Assembly (NCBI GenBank): GCA_038145405.1
Contig: JAYQPQ010000018.1
Coordinates: forward strand, 1-26,291
Direction: 5' to 3'
Length of the DNA: 26,291 nucleotides
Source: JAYQPQ01 sp038145405
Lineage (GTDB): Bacteria; Pseudomonadota; Gammaproteobacteria; Pseudomonadales; GM7GCV1
Of the stretch, positions 1 through 7,151 are shown piece by piece. The translations under genes were made by a program, and so were the position numbers. Position 1 is the stretch's first letter. Each line of letters begins with the position of its first letter. Under the pieces are notes generated by a model. The model searched no databases. It saw nothing but the letters and a program-made list of their open reading frames with translations, and had not been told where the DNA came from.

Positions 1-1231
1 GGCTGAGCCGCCGCGCCGGGCCGGCAACGTTGCCGCCTCCAACAAGCTGGATTCCGTGCTCTATGACATTCGCGGTCCCGTGCTGGAGGAAGCTTACCGC
101 CTGGAGGAGGAAGGCAGCCGGGTGATGAAGCTCAATATCGGCAATCCCGGAGCCTTTGGCTTCCACGCCCCCGACGAAATTATTCAGGATGTGATTCGTA
201 ATATCGGTCTGGCCGAGGGCTACAGCGAATCGCGCGGCCTCTTCCCCGCCCGCAAGGCAGTGATGCAGGAGTGTCAGCTTCGCGGCATTCCGGGCGTTGG
301 CATCAACGATATCTACATGGGTAATGGCGTCAGCGAACTGATTGTCATGGCCCTGCAGGCCCTGCTTAACGACGGCGACGAGGTGCTGGTGCCGGCTCCG
401 GACTATCCGCTGTGGACGGCCGCCGTGCGCCTGGCCGGTGGCAAGGCAGTGCACTACCTGTGCGACGAAAAATCCGATTGGCAGCCCGATCTGGCCGACA
501 TGGTCGGCAAAATCACCGATCGCACCCGCGCCATCGTGGTGATTAACCCGAACAACCCCACCGGCGCCGTCTACGCTCGCGACACCCTGGAAGCCATTGC
601 CAAGCTCGCCTCCAGCCATCGTCTGGTGCTGTTTGCCGACGAAATTTACGACAAGATTCTCTATGACGATGCGCAGCACATTGCCCTGGGATCTATCGCG
701 CTCGACAGTCTGGTGGTGACCTTCGGCGGCCTGTCGAAAAACTATCGGCTGGCGGGATTCCGCTCCGGCTGGCTGATCGTCAGTGGCGCCAAGCACCGGG
801 CACGCGCATACATCCAGGGAATCAACATGCTGGCCTCGATGCGCCTGTGCGCCAATGTCCCCGGTCAGCTCGCCGTGCAAACAGCGCTGGGCGGCTATCA
901 GAGCATTCGCGACCTGGTATTGCCGGGCGGCCGACTGCGCGAGCAACGCGATATTGCCTGGAAGAAATTGAACGACATCCCCGGCGTCAGCTGTGTCAAA
1001 CCCAAGGGCGCGCTCTATCTCTTCCCGCGTCTGAATCCGCGCCGCTTTCCCATTGAGGACGATGAGAACTTTGTGCTGGAACTGCTGCGCGACCAGCAGC
1101 TGCTGTTGGTGCATGGCACGGCGTTTAACTGGCCATATTCAGACCATCTGCGACTGGTGTTCCTGCCGCAGAAGGAAGAGCTGGAACTGGCAATTGACAA
1201 GCTCGCCCTCTTTCTAGATAAATACGCCTGA
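1..1231 (+). CDS. alaA: Alanine-synthesising aminotransferase AlaA (5' end outside window)
   Basis: PLP-dependent class I/II aminotransferase that makes alanine from pyruvate and glutamate in the cytosol. Visible family features are YDIRGPVL near the N-terminus, KLNIGNP, GNGVSELI, PAPDYPLWTAAV, NPNNPTGAVY, FADEIYDKILYDD and the PLP-lysine motif GGLSKNYR (lysine codon at 737-739). The C-terminal part carries GTAFNWP. A GTG at 56 could be taken as the start. However, the frame is open back to base 2 and encodes a stretch ending SNKLDSVLYDIRGP, which resembles the conserved N-terminus of AlaA proteins. The true start therefore lies upstream of the window and the gene is partial here. A small ORF follows 30 bases downstream on the same strand. 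The family assignment is secure; substrate preference is inferred from AlaA-type similarity. Confidence 0.93.
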   Translation, partial: AEPPRRAGNVAASNKLDSVLYDIRGPVLEEAYRLEEEGSRVMKLNIGNPGAFGFHAPDEIIQDVIRNIGLAEGYSESRGLFPARKAVMQECQLRGIPGVGINDIYMGNGVSELIVMALQALLNDGDEVLVPAPDYPLWTAAVRLAGGKAVHYLCDEKSDWQPDLADMVGKITDRTRAIVVINPNNPTGAVYARDTLEAIAKLASSHRLVLFADEIYDKILYDDAQHIALGSIALDSLVVTFGGLSKNYRLAGFRSGWLIVSGAKHRARAYIQGINMLASMRLCANVPGQLAVQTALGGYQSIRDLVLPGGRLREQRDIAWKKLNDIPGVSCVKPKGALYLFPRLNPRRFPIEDDENFVLELLRDQQLLLVHGTAFNWPYSDHLRLVFLPQKEELELAIDKLALFLDKYA

Positions 1232-1261
1232 GAAATAAAAATTATCAGAGGGGTATGTTTG

Positions 1262-1459
1262 ATGAGCCGTACTGCGAAATCGGCCGATCTGGCCGTGCAG
1301 CCCGACTTTAACGGGGCCGCTGTTATCGATGAACAGGGCAATGAAATCGCCATCACCGAAGACATGGTGCGTCAGGCGATTAATGAGTTGGATGAACGCG
1401 CCTATGCCGAAACTGAGCCGGCTTCAGCGCACCACAAAGCCCAGCAGCGCAGCCACTGA
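1262..1459 (+). CDS. Small acidic protein of unknown function (65 aa)
   Basis: I do not recognise a named family. The product is short and soluble, with no signal peptide or membrane segment. The central part reads GAAVIDEQGNEIAITEDM followed by a short acidic helix (VRQAINELDERAY), which looks like a structured strand-helix unit; the last 15 residues are low-complexity. The ATG at 1262 is preceded by an AGAGGGG ribosome-binding sequence about 10 bases upstream; a TTG directly before it (1259) is the only other option. It lies 30 bases after alaA in the same direction and is probably co-transcribed. Its last 36 bases overlap the 3' end of pdxB on the other strand. It is plausibly real because of the Shine-Dalgarno sequence and the non-random centre, but could be fortuitous. 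Confidence 0.55.
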   Translation: MSRTAKSADLAVQPDFNGAAVIDEQGNEIAITEDMVRQAINELDERAYAETEPASAHHKAQQRSH

Positions 1460-2479
1460 AGCCTGTGCAGCCGGCAATTCAAGCGCCAGCTGACTGAATT
1501 CCAGCCGATCTCCATAGCTCTGGCGCAGGGTATCAAAGCCCTGCCTGCTCTGGGCCAAATCGGCCATGAGGTCGTGGGCCTGAAATGGATTGAACACGGC
1601 TAGCGCCGCCTGCTGCCAATGCGCCACCCGGAGCACCTGGTGCGGTGAACGCTGCTCCTCCTCAATCACACCCTCGGAAGCAAACAGCGCCTGCACCACC
1701 TGACGCGCCCCGCGCTCCTTCGCCAGTGCTGAATAGCCTGCCATATGCGGGGTTAAGAAGCGGCAGCGCGCGTGCAGCGCCGCTGGCACCAGCGGCTCAC
1801 CCTGCCAAACATCCAGCACTACTTCTACACCTCGCTCAGCCAGTAGCGCCGGCTCGTGCACGACGCCGCCTCGTGCCGCATTGACCAACACCGCACCGCG
1901 CGGCATCTGAGCTAATTGTTCGGCACCAATCATGGCGGCGGTGGGGTACGCACCCTCTGTAGTCAAAGGCACGTGCAAGGACACCACATCCGACTGCAGA
2001 ACCTGCTCCAGACTGACCAGTTGCAGTTCGGGATAGTCACTCGGGTTGAGCAGAGGGTCATAGCCCAGCACCTGACATCCCAAATCGCGAAATTGACGGA
2101 ACACCCGACGGCCCACCGCGCCACAACCGACCACGCCGAGCTTTAGGCCGGACAGCGGAATCTCCAGGGCGGCCACTAGGCACAGCAGGTATTCGACCAC
2201 GGTGCGGGCATTGGCTCCGGGCGCTGCAGCAAAGCGGATGCCGAGAGCCTCGAGGTCCGCCAGATTGATGTGATCGATTCCGGCGGTGGCTGTGCCGACA
2301 CAGCCGATACGGCTGCCTTCCAGCAGCTGGCGATCGACGCGCGTCACCGAGCGCACCAGCAGAGCATCGGCATCGCGCAAGTGCTCTGGGCCTATGCTAC
2401 GTCCCAGTAGGCGCTCAATCGTCCAGTCAGGCAACAACTGCTCCAGCAGCGGAATATTGGCATCTGCGACCAGCTTCAT
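1424..2479 (-). CDS. pdxB: Erythronate-4-phosphate dehydrogenase PdxB
   Basis: NAD-dependent 2-hydroxyacid dehydrogenase that oxidises 4-phosphoerythronate in the DXP-dependent route to pyridoxal 5'-phosphate. The protein is 351 residues against about 380 in E. coli. It begins MKLVADANIPLLEQ, as PdxB does. The Rossmann motif VVGCGAVGRRVF sits at about 116-127. The catalytic triad is visible as Arg203 (NAARGG), Glu228 (VWQGEP) and His245 (TPHMAGYS). A PdxB-type C-terminal dimerisation segment ends FDTLRQSYGDRLEFSQ. The ATG at 2479 overlaps the epmC stop as ATGA, so the two genes are translationally coupled. The open frame extends upstream inside epmC without homology, so the longer start is rejected. 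The gene converges with the small ORF at 1262-1459. Confidence 0.93.
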   Translation of the reverse strand: MKLVADANIPLLEQLLPDWTIERLLGRSIGPEHLRDADALLVRSVTRVDRQLLEGSRIGCVGTATAGIDHINLADLEALGIRFAAAPGANARTVVEYLLCLVAALEIPLSGLKLGVVGCGAVGRRVFRQFRDLGCQVLGYDPLLNPSDYPELQLVSLEQVLQSDVVSLHVPLTTEGAYPTAAMIGAEQLAQMPRGAVLVNAARGGVVHEPALLAERGVEVVLDVWQGEPLVPAALHARCRFLTPHMAGYSALAKERGARQVVQALFASEGVIEEEQRSPHQVLRVAHWQQAALAVFNPFQAHDLMADLAQSRQGFDTLRQSYGDRLEFSQLALELPAAQASVAALLGFVVR

Positions 2480-3072
2480 CGCAAGCTCTCTTCGGTGTAG
2501 AGCGACGCGTCCAGGTAAACCGGGGTGCCGAATTGTTGGGCCAGGGCGGCCGCAAACTGCCGAGCGCGCGGCGGTAAACCGGCCGGCCTGCAATAGTGGT
2601 GTGCCTGTGCACTCACCGCCGCCGCGAAAGCAAAGTCGGATTGCTGCCCGGCCGGCCCATGGTTGTCGCGACTGAGGGTAAAGCGCTGACCACAGGCCCG
2701 GGCGAACAACCACTCGACGGCCTGCGGCCGCACTTCGGCACGCTCAAAGGCTTGCTGCTCCTCGGCATTGCGTCCTTCGGGCCGATACCAGTAGCCAAAG
2801 TCGTGCAGTTGGCGGCGCTCGCGTCCCGCCAGGCACCAGTGCGCTACCTCGTGCAGGGCGCTGGCGAGATAATCTTCGCGAAAGCGGATTTCAGCCGCTT
2901 GACCGTTGCGTGCCGGCAGATATTCGGGCTCGTCAAAGCCGCCGAGCAGTCGGGTGTTGTAGTGCTGTCCCAGACCGTTATTGAAGGTGTTCAGCACCAG
3001 TTGCAGGGGTGTGCACATGCCGGATGGAAATTGCGGGGAAAACTGGGGGGAAGAGTTTTGAGAGTAAAGCAT
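2476..3072 (-). CDS. epmC: Elongation factor P hydroxylase EpmC (YfcM family)
   Basis: EpmC hydroxylates the beta-lysylated lysine of translation elongation factor EF-P. The family signature is clear: NTRLLGG near residue 39, DEPEYLPA, the putative metal-binding HEVAHWC (His74, Glu75, His78), then LHDFGYWYRPEGR and QAVEWLF, all in the order seen in E. coli YfcM. The length of 198 residues is slightly longer than E. coli because of an N-terminal Ser/Pro-rich stretch. Start choice is uncertain: ATG at 3072 (used here, GGGGTG upstream), GTG at 3084, or ATG at 3018, where clear homology begins. It is first in a two-gene unit with pdxB (4-base overlap) and is divergent from the unknown gene at 3174. 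EpmA and EpmB are not in the window. Confidence 0.9.
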   Translation of the reverse strand: MLYSQNSSPQFSPQFPSGMCTPLQLVLNTFNNGLGQHYNTRLLGGFDEPEYLPARNGQAAEIRFREDYLASALHEVAHWCLAGRERRQLHDFGYWYRPEGRNAEEQQAFERAEVRPQAVEWLFARACGQRFTLSRDNHGPAGQQSDFAFAAAVSAQAHHYCRPAGLPPRARQFAAALAQQFGTPVYLDASLYTEESLR

Positions 3073-3173
3073 GATTTCTGGCACCCCACAAGGTCTTGTG
3101 TTTTAAAAATCATGTCTATACCGTATCTGGTGTAAAGAGCCTGTTCTCGCTGATTTCCACCCTGGAGGTGACC

Positions 3174-3869
3174 ATGACCTACCCGGCCAAGCAGACTGCA
3201 CTGAAGAACGTGTACGACATTTTTACCGGGGAAACATGGTCAGAGCAAAAGCATAAGCGATTCATTCGCCTGGCCCCGGAAATCGACGGCCTGGAAATGC
3301 TCTACACCAACGACCTGCACCCGGAAAAGTTGTTCACCGTAAAGGTATTGTGCTGGGCGCTGCGCGAAAACGGCGAAGTGGAGGGATTGGTTCCCTGGCT
3401 CGACCGTGTGGTGCCCTGCACCGGCATCGACGATCCCCTGCACGGCAGCTGGCAGGGCTACTTCGATCCCGGCATTGAACAGGTGTTCTTCGACGCTCCC
3501 GAACACAAGTACGTCGAGCTCAACGCAGCCGCCGACTATTACCAGTTCGACTGCCAGTCCGGTGAGGACATCGTGCAGGAGATTCCCGACACCATCGGTA
3601 CCCACGCCGTTTTCTCGGCCGACAATTTCTCCAGCATCACCCTGGCCGAAGTGGTCAGTTGGCAACTCAAGCACAACGGCAATATCTGCGCCACGCTCAT
3701 CGACGAGAAACTGGTCAGCAAGACGCCCGTGCTTCCCGGCGATCCCTGCCTGTTCCGCGCCGAAGAGCGCGCCGATTTCCAGTACTTCTTTCAGCACCAT
3801 ATCGCCAACAAGCTGAAGGAAAAGGACCCCGAGGCGATTGCGGCTATCGCTACCCTGATTAACCGCTAG
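3174..3869 (+). CDS. Conserved-looking protein of unknown function (231 aa)
   Basis: I cannot assign a function. It is a soluble, acidic, aromatic-rich protein with no signal peptide, transmembrane segment or repeat. Segments that look structured include VYDIFTGETW, RFIRLAPEIDGLEMLY, LVPWLDRVVPCTGIDDP, QVFFDAPEHKYVEL, EIPDTIGTHAVF, TPVLPGDPCLF and FQYFFQHHIANKLKEKDPEA. My impression is that this pattern recurs as an unnamed protein in other gammaproteobacteria, but I cannot verify it here. The start at 3174 is decided by an excellent ribosome-binding site (GGAGGTGACC directly before ATG); the frame opens further upstream to 3096 without one. It is divergent from epmC and convergent with the yheU-like gene, sharing the four bases CTAG at 3866-3869 for both stop codons. 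Codon use matches the neighbours. Confidence 0.85.
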   Translation: MTYPAKQTALKNVYDIFTGETWSEQKHKRFIRLAPEIDGLEMLYTNDLHPEKLFTVKVLCWALRENGEVEGLVPWLDRVVPCTGIDDPLHGSWQGYFDPGIEQVFFDAPEHKYVELNAAADYYQFDCQSGEDIVQEIPDTIGTHAVFSADNFSSITLAEVVSWQLKHNGNICATLIDEKLVSKTPVLPGDPCLFRAEERADFQYFFQHHIANKLKEKDPEAIAAIATLINR

Positions 3870-4075
3870 CGGCGCTCTAGCAGGCTGGCGGTTTCCGTCG
3901 CCTCGTCCCAAACCAACTGCGCTCGCCCCTGCCGCAGAGCCTGCATGGCCTGCTCGATGCGGCGGCCGATATCCACCTCCACTGCCCCATAGTCCGTGCC
4001 ATCGCGCGTGACGATTTCTTCCAGCATACGCCGCAGCGTTGCAGCTTCGAGGTTAGACCAGGGTATTTCAATCAT
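3866..4075 (-). CDS. yheU: YheU-family (UPF0270) small protein
   Basis: A 69-residue soluble protein resembling E. coli YheU: it begins MIEIPWSNLEAATLRRMLEE, followed by the family hallmark IVTRDGTDYGAVE and a C-terminal ALRQGRAQLVWDEATETASL. The biochemical role of this family is not established. The ATG at 4075 gives the family length; an upstream in-frame start at 4126 would add 17 residues without homology and run through the gcvR promoter region. It is divergent from gcvR (53 bases between starts) and convergent with the unknown gene ending at 3869, with which it shares the stop-codon bases. Confidence 0.85.
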   Translation of the reverse strand: MIEIPWSNLEAATLRRMLEEIVTRDGTDYGAVEVDIGRRIEQAMQALRQGRAQLVWDEATETASLLERR

Positions 4076-4098
4076 GGGCGCAGAGCTCGGGGCGGCTT

Positions 4099-4104
4099 TA
4101 TAAT
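4099..4104 (+). promoter_or_regulatory. Candidate -10 element for the gcvR-trmL-fldB unit
   Basis: A perfect TATAAT lies 25 bases before the gcvR GTG start, in the short divergent space between yheU and gcvR. No recognisable -35 hexamer sits 16-18 bases upstream, so the call rests on the -10 alone. The neighbouring TGCATGCA is palindromic. Confidence 0.35.
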
Positions 4105-4128
4105 GCATGCAAAGACGGGAGGCCATCG

Positions 4129-4644
4129 GTGCTCAATCATTACATACTGTCCTACTTTGGCGAAGACCGCCCCGGGCTGGTCAACGAACTGGCGGATCTG
4201 ATCGCCGCTCACCGGGGTAATTGGCTGGAAAGTCGCATTGCGAATCTGGCCGGAAAATTTACCGGCGTCGTGCGCTTCAGCGTCGAAGCCGGCCAGGCCC
4301 AGGCATTGGAACAAGCACTGCGCCAGGCCAACCGGGAAGATCTGACCCTGACGCTGGCTCGCGCCGAACCGGTCGCAACGCGCCATTTACAGCGTCTTAC
4401 CATCAAGGTGATCGCTGCCGACCGACCTGGAATCGTGCGCGAGCTCACCACGCTGCTGTCGCGGCTGCAGGTCAACGTGGAAGAACTGCAAACCGACGTG
4501 GCCGCTGCTCCCATGACAGGAGAGCCGGTCTTTCAGGCCTTTGCCGAGATTTCCGTCGATGCCGGCCTCGGGCCGGAACGCCTGCAGCAAGAACTGGAAG
4601 GTCTGTCCGACGACCTCATGGTGGAAGTCGAGCCCGGCATTTAG
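4129..4644 (+). CDS. gcvR: Glycine cleavage system regulator-like ACT-domain protein GcvR
   Basis: A 171-residue protein made of two ACT domains. The first (about 1-80) has the typical GEDRPGLVNELADLIA opening and NWLESRIANLAGKFTG; the second (about 86-165) repeats it as AADRPGIVRELTTLLS. In E. coli, GcvR binds GcvA and represses the glycine cleavage operon when glycine is low; that role is inferred here from architecture. ACT tandems of this type are not all regulators of gcv genes. The start is a GTG at 4129 with GGGAGG seven bases upstream. It is the first gene of a tight plus-strand unit: trmL begins five bases after the stop. Confidence 0.8.
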   Translation: MLNHYILSYFGEDRPGLVNELADLIAAHRGNWLESRIANLAGKFTGVVRFSVEAGQAQALEQALRQANREDLTLTLARAEPVATRHLQRLTIKVIAADRPGIVRELTTLLSRLQVNVEELQTDVAAAPMTGEPVFQAFAEISVDAGLGPERLQQELEGLSDDLMVEVEPGI

Positions 4645-4649
4645 TACGC

Positions 4650-5117
4650 ATGTTCCATATCGTGCTGGTTCACCCGGAAATTCCACCGAATACGGGCAAT
4701 ATCATGCGCCTGGCGCGCAACACGGGCTGCTACCTGCATCTGATTGAACCCCTGGGATTCAGCCTGGACGACCGACGCATGCGGCGCGCTGGCCTGGATT
4801 ACCTGGATCAACAGCGTCTGGTGTGTCACAGCAGCTGGGATAACTACCTGCAAGCATGGCCACAGGCTCGTCGATTCGCCTTCTCGACCAAACACCAGTT
4901 AAATTACAGTCAAATCTGCTACCAGGCGGGCGATCACCTGGTGTTCGGCTCTGAAACCCGCGGACTGGACGAGAATATTCGCAGCAGCGTTCCTCGGGAG
5001 CAGCGGCTCACCCTGCCCATGCAGGCCGACAATCGCAGTTTGAACCTTTCCAACGCCGTGGCCATCGCCACCTATGAAGCCTGGCGCCAGACCGGATTTT
5101 CCGGAGCAGCGCCATGA
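4650..5117 (+). CDS. trmL: tRNA (cytidine/uridine-34 2'-O)-methyltransferase TrmL
   Basis: A SPOUT-fold SAM-dependent enzyme that methylates the wobble ribose of tRNA-Leu isoacceptors. The 155-residue length matches E. coli TrmL. Signature motifs are visible: HPEIPPNTGNIMRLARNTG near the N-terminus, LVFGSETRGL in the middle and LPMQADNRSLNLSNAVAIA forming the knotted SAM-binding end. The ATG at 4650 is chosen because homology begins exactly there; a longer open frame running back through gcvR is a shadow. The stop overlaps the flavodoxin start as ATGA at 5114-5117, implying translational coupling. Confidence 0.95.
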   Translation: MFHIVLVHPEIPPNTGNIMRLARNTGCYLHLIEPLGFSLDDRRMRRAGLDYLDQQRLVCHSSWDNYLQAWPQARRFAFSTKHQLNYSQICYQAGDHLVFGSETRGLDENIRSSVPREQRLTLPMQADNRSLNLSNAVAIATYEAWRQTGFSGAAP

Positions 5118-5656
5118 GTGCGCCTATCGGGCTCTTCTATGGGAGCACGACCTGCTACACCGAAATGGTGGCCGAGCGCATTGGCAAGCTGCTAGGAGAG
5201 AATAGAATTGATATTAATAATATTTCGCATGTCCCTGTATTTAATGCATTAAATTATAATTTCATCATCTTCGGCATCCCCACCTGGGACTACGGTGAAC
5301 TGCAGGAAGACTGGGATTTGGCCTGGGATGATCTGGCCCAACTGGACCTCAGCGGGCGGACGGTGGCCCTGTTCGGCCTGGGCGATCAGGTCGGGTATAG
5401 CCAGTGGTTCCAGGATGCCCTCGGCTATCTGGCCAATCAATTACTGGCCTGTGGTGCTACCCTGGTTGGCCAGTGGCCAATCGCCGGCTACGATTTCAGC
5501 GAATCCAAGGGGCTCACCGCCGATGGCCAGCACTTCTGGGGCCTGGCACTGGACGAGGAAAATCAGGCCGACCTGACGGAGCCGCGTCTGCGGCAGTGGC
5601 TAGCACAGCTCCCTCTCCCCCCTGCAGATGCAGCAGAGCCAGTAGAACCAGTCTAA
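5114..5656 (+). CDS. fldB: Long-chain flavodoxin, FldB type
   Basis: A one- or two-electron carrier using FMN. Motifs are those of FldB rather than FldA: LFYGSTTCYTEM (phosphate loop, residues 7-18), GIPTWDYGELQEDWD (first FMN-flanking loop), ALFGLGDQVGYSQWFQDALG (second FMN loop, where FldA usually has GCGDQ) and WPIAGYDFSESKG. Its 180 residues are slightly longer than E. coli FldB because of a proline/alanine-rich tail. The start overlaps the trmL stop. Bases 5198-5269, encoding ENRIDINN through NFII, have a GC content of only about 24% and use codons rare in the neighbours, yet the frame is intact. It converges with uppP, with 12 bases between stops. Confidence 0.93.
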   Translation: MSAPIGLFYGSTTCYTEMVAERIGKLLGENRIDINNISHVPVFNALNYNFIIFGIPTWDYGELQEDWDLAWDDLAQLDLSGRTVALFGLGDQVGYSQWFQDALGYLANQLLACGATLVGQWPIAGYDFSESKGLTADGQHFWGLALDEENQADLTEPRLRQWLAQLPLPPADAAEPVEPV

Positions 5657-5668
5657 AAAGTTACCCTC

Positions 5669-6472
5669 TCAAGCCTGTAATGCCACCCAGGCCAACAGAA
5701 ACAGCCCGAGTGCAAGGCGATAGAGCACAAAGGGCAGCATGCCCAGGCGCTCAATAGCCGCCAGAAACAAGCGGATACAGGCCCAGGCGGAGAGTCCGGC
5801 AATGGGCACAGCCAGTGCCATGGGGCGCCAATCGACCGCGGTCTCCTGCAACAGCTCCAGAGCTTGCCAGCCGGCACTCAGGGCGATGATGGGAATGGCC
5901 AGCAGGAAGGAAAAGCGCGCGGCGCTGGTACGACTGAACCCGAGCAGGAGAGCCATGGTGATGGTGATACCGGATCGCGATGTGCCCGGCACCAGTGCAG
6001 TGGCCTGTGCCAGTCCGATCAGCAAGGCGGCCAGCAGCGTCATGCTGGCCATGTCCCGCGCCTGAGCGGAACGCGCGACCCGATCAGCCAGCCACAGCAG
6101 TCCCGCCCCAATCAAGGTGGTGATGGCGATCACCAGCGCAGTACGCAAATAGGTTTCAATGGTCGATTCCAGCAGCAGGCCGGCCAGACCGGCAGGGAGG
6201 GTAGCGACGACCAGACAGAGCACCAGGTGGCGTCCCTGCTGGCGCTGCATATCCTGACCCGGGGTCAGGGCGAGCAGCAGTTGCCAGATTTCCCGGCGAA
6301 AGTGGAACAGCACCGCGGCCAGCGTGCCCAGGTGCACGGCGACGTCGAAAGCCAGCCCCTGATCCGGCCAGCCGAGAATTTCCTTGGGCAGCAGCAGGTG
6401 CGCCGAACTGGAAATGGGCAAAAACTCGGTAATGCCCTGTATCAAGGCCAGTACAACCGCCTGCCAATCCAT
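5669..6472 (-). CDS. uppP: Undecaprenyl-diphosphatase UppP (BacA family)
   Basis: An inner-membrane enzyme that dephosphorylates undecaprenyl pyrophosphate to recycle the lipid carrier for peptidoglycan and surface polysaccharides; overexpression of the family gives bacitracin resistance. The 267 residues are mostly hydrophobic with about eight membrane segments. The two catalytic regions are present: QGITEFLPISSSAHL (residues 12-26, Glu17) and VPGTSRSG (161-168, Arg166). The ATG at 6472 immediately follows the tsaB stop (TAG-ATG), with GGAG nine bases upstream inside tsaB, so it is co-translated with tsaB. Confidence 0.96.
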   Translation of the reverse strand: MDWQAVVLALIQGITEFLPISSSAHLLLPKEILGWPDQGLAFDVAVHLGTLAAVLFHFRREIWQLLLALTPGQDMQRQQGRHLVLCLVVATLPAGLAGLLLESTIETYLRTALVIAITTLIGAGLLWLADRVARSAQARDMASMTLLAALLIGLAQATALVPGTSRSGITITMALLLGFSRTSAARFSFLLAIPIIALSAGWQALELLQETAVDWRPMALAVPIAGLSAWACIRLFLAAIERLGMLPFVLYRLALGLFLLAWVALQA

Positions 6473-7150
6473 CTAGGAATCTCCGTTCATCTTTTTCCAT
6501 GCCCCCGCTCCGCGCAGGTAGAGGGGTTCGATTTGCACGCCCCGGCCTTGCGGCAATGCATCCAGTTCGTCGCTCGCCAGCGCCAACAGATCGGCGGCGT
6601 GAATCTGGCTGCTTGCATCCAGACGCCCAGCATCGCTCGGCGCATTGAGACGGGTCAGCGCACTGCCCAGATAGAGGTCGTAGCCAGCCGGAAACTCAAA
6701 GTCCGTCAATGCCACGATACGATCCTGCTCCAGGCGTTGCAGTTGGCCTGCAGCATTGCGCGCAAAGCTGGCGGTATAGATTTCGCCCATATGGGCATCC
6801 AGTCCAACCCAGATTTGCTCGGGCCGCGGGACCAGGTGATTTGCACGCAGTGCCAGGGCGAAAAGCGAGGACACGCCCAGGGCGGGAATCTGCAGGCCAT
6901 AACTCAGTCCCTGGACGCAGGCCGCCGCAATCCGCAGCCCAGTGAAGGATCCTGGCCCCTGGCACCAGACCACGGCGTCCAGATCCGTACGTTGTAGCTC
7001 AAAACGGGCCAGCAGATCGGCGATCTGGCCGAGCAGATGGCGGGCATGCGTGCGTTGCTCGTCGAGAAATATTTCTTCGATACGCGCGCCTTGTTTGAGC
7101 GCCACGGAACAGGCGCGATCCGTGCAATCCAGGGCCAGCAGCGCAGACAT
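6473..7150 (-). CDS. tsaB: tRNA N6-adenosine threonylcarbamoyltransferase subunit TsaB
   Basis: A scaffold and partner of TsaD in making the t6A37 modification of ANN-decoding tRNAs. The 225 residues show the ASKHA-fold N-terminus LALDCTDRACSVAL, the conserved HARHLL, the signature GPGSFTGLRIA (about 65-75) and DAHMGEIYTA. It lacks the metal-binding histidines expected of TsaD, as usual for TsaB. It starts one base after the hemH stop and is followed without a gap by uppP, so it sits in the middle of a compact minus-strand unit. Confidence 0.95.
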   Translation of the reverse strand: MSALLALDCTDRACSVALKQGARIEEIFLDEQRTHARHLLGQIADLLARFELQRTDLDAVVWCQGPGSFTGLRIAAACVQGLSYGLQIPALGVSSLFALALRANHLVPRPEQIWVGLDAHMGEIYTASFARNAAGQLQRLEQDRIVALTDFEFPAGYDLYLGSALTRLNAPSDAGRLDASSQIHAADLLALASDELDALPQGRGVQIEPLYLRGAGAWKKMNGDS

Positions 7151-7151
7151 T

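Noticed and set aside
3863..3872. CCGCTAGCGG palindrome at the convergent stops as a bidirectional terminator
   Set aside because: It has no loop and no adjacent T-run; it is mainly the shared CTAG stop with flanking codons.
5864..6997. 377-residue open frame on the plus strand across uppP and tsaB
   Set aside because: Antisense shadow of two clear genes; the product is Gln/Gly/His-rich with no domain.
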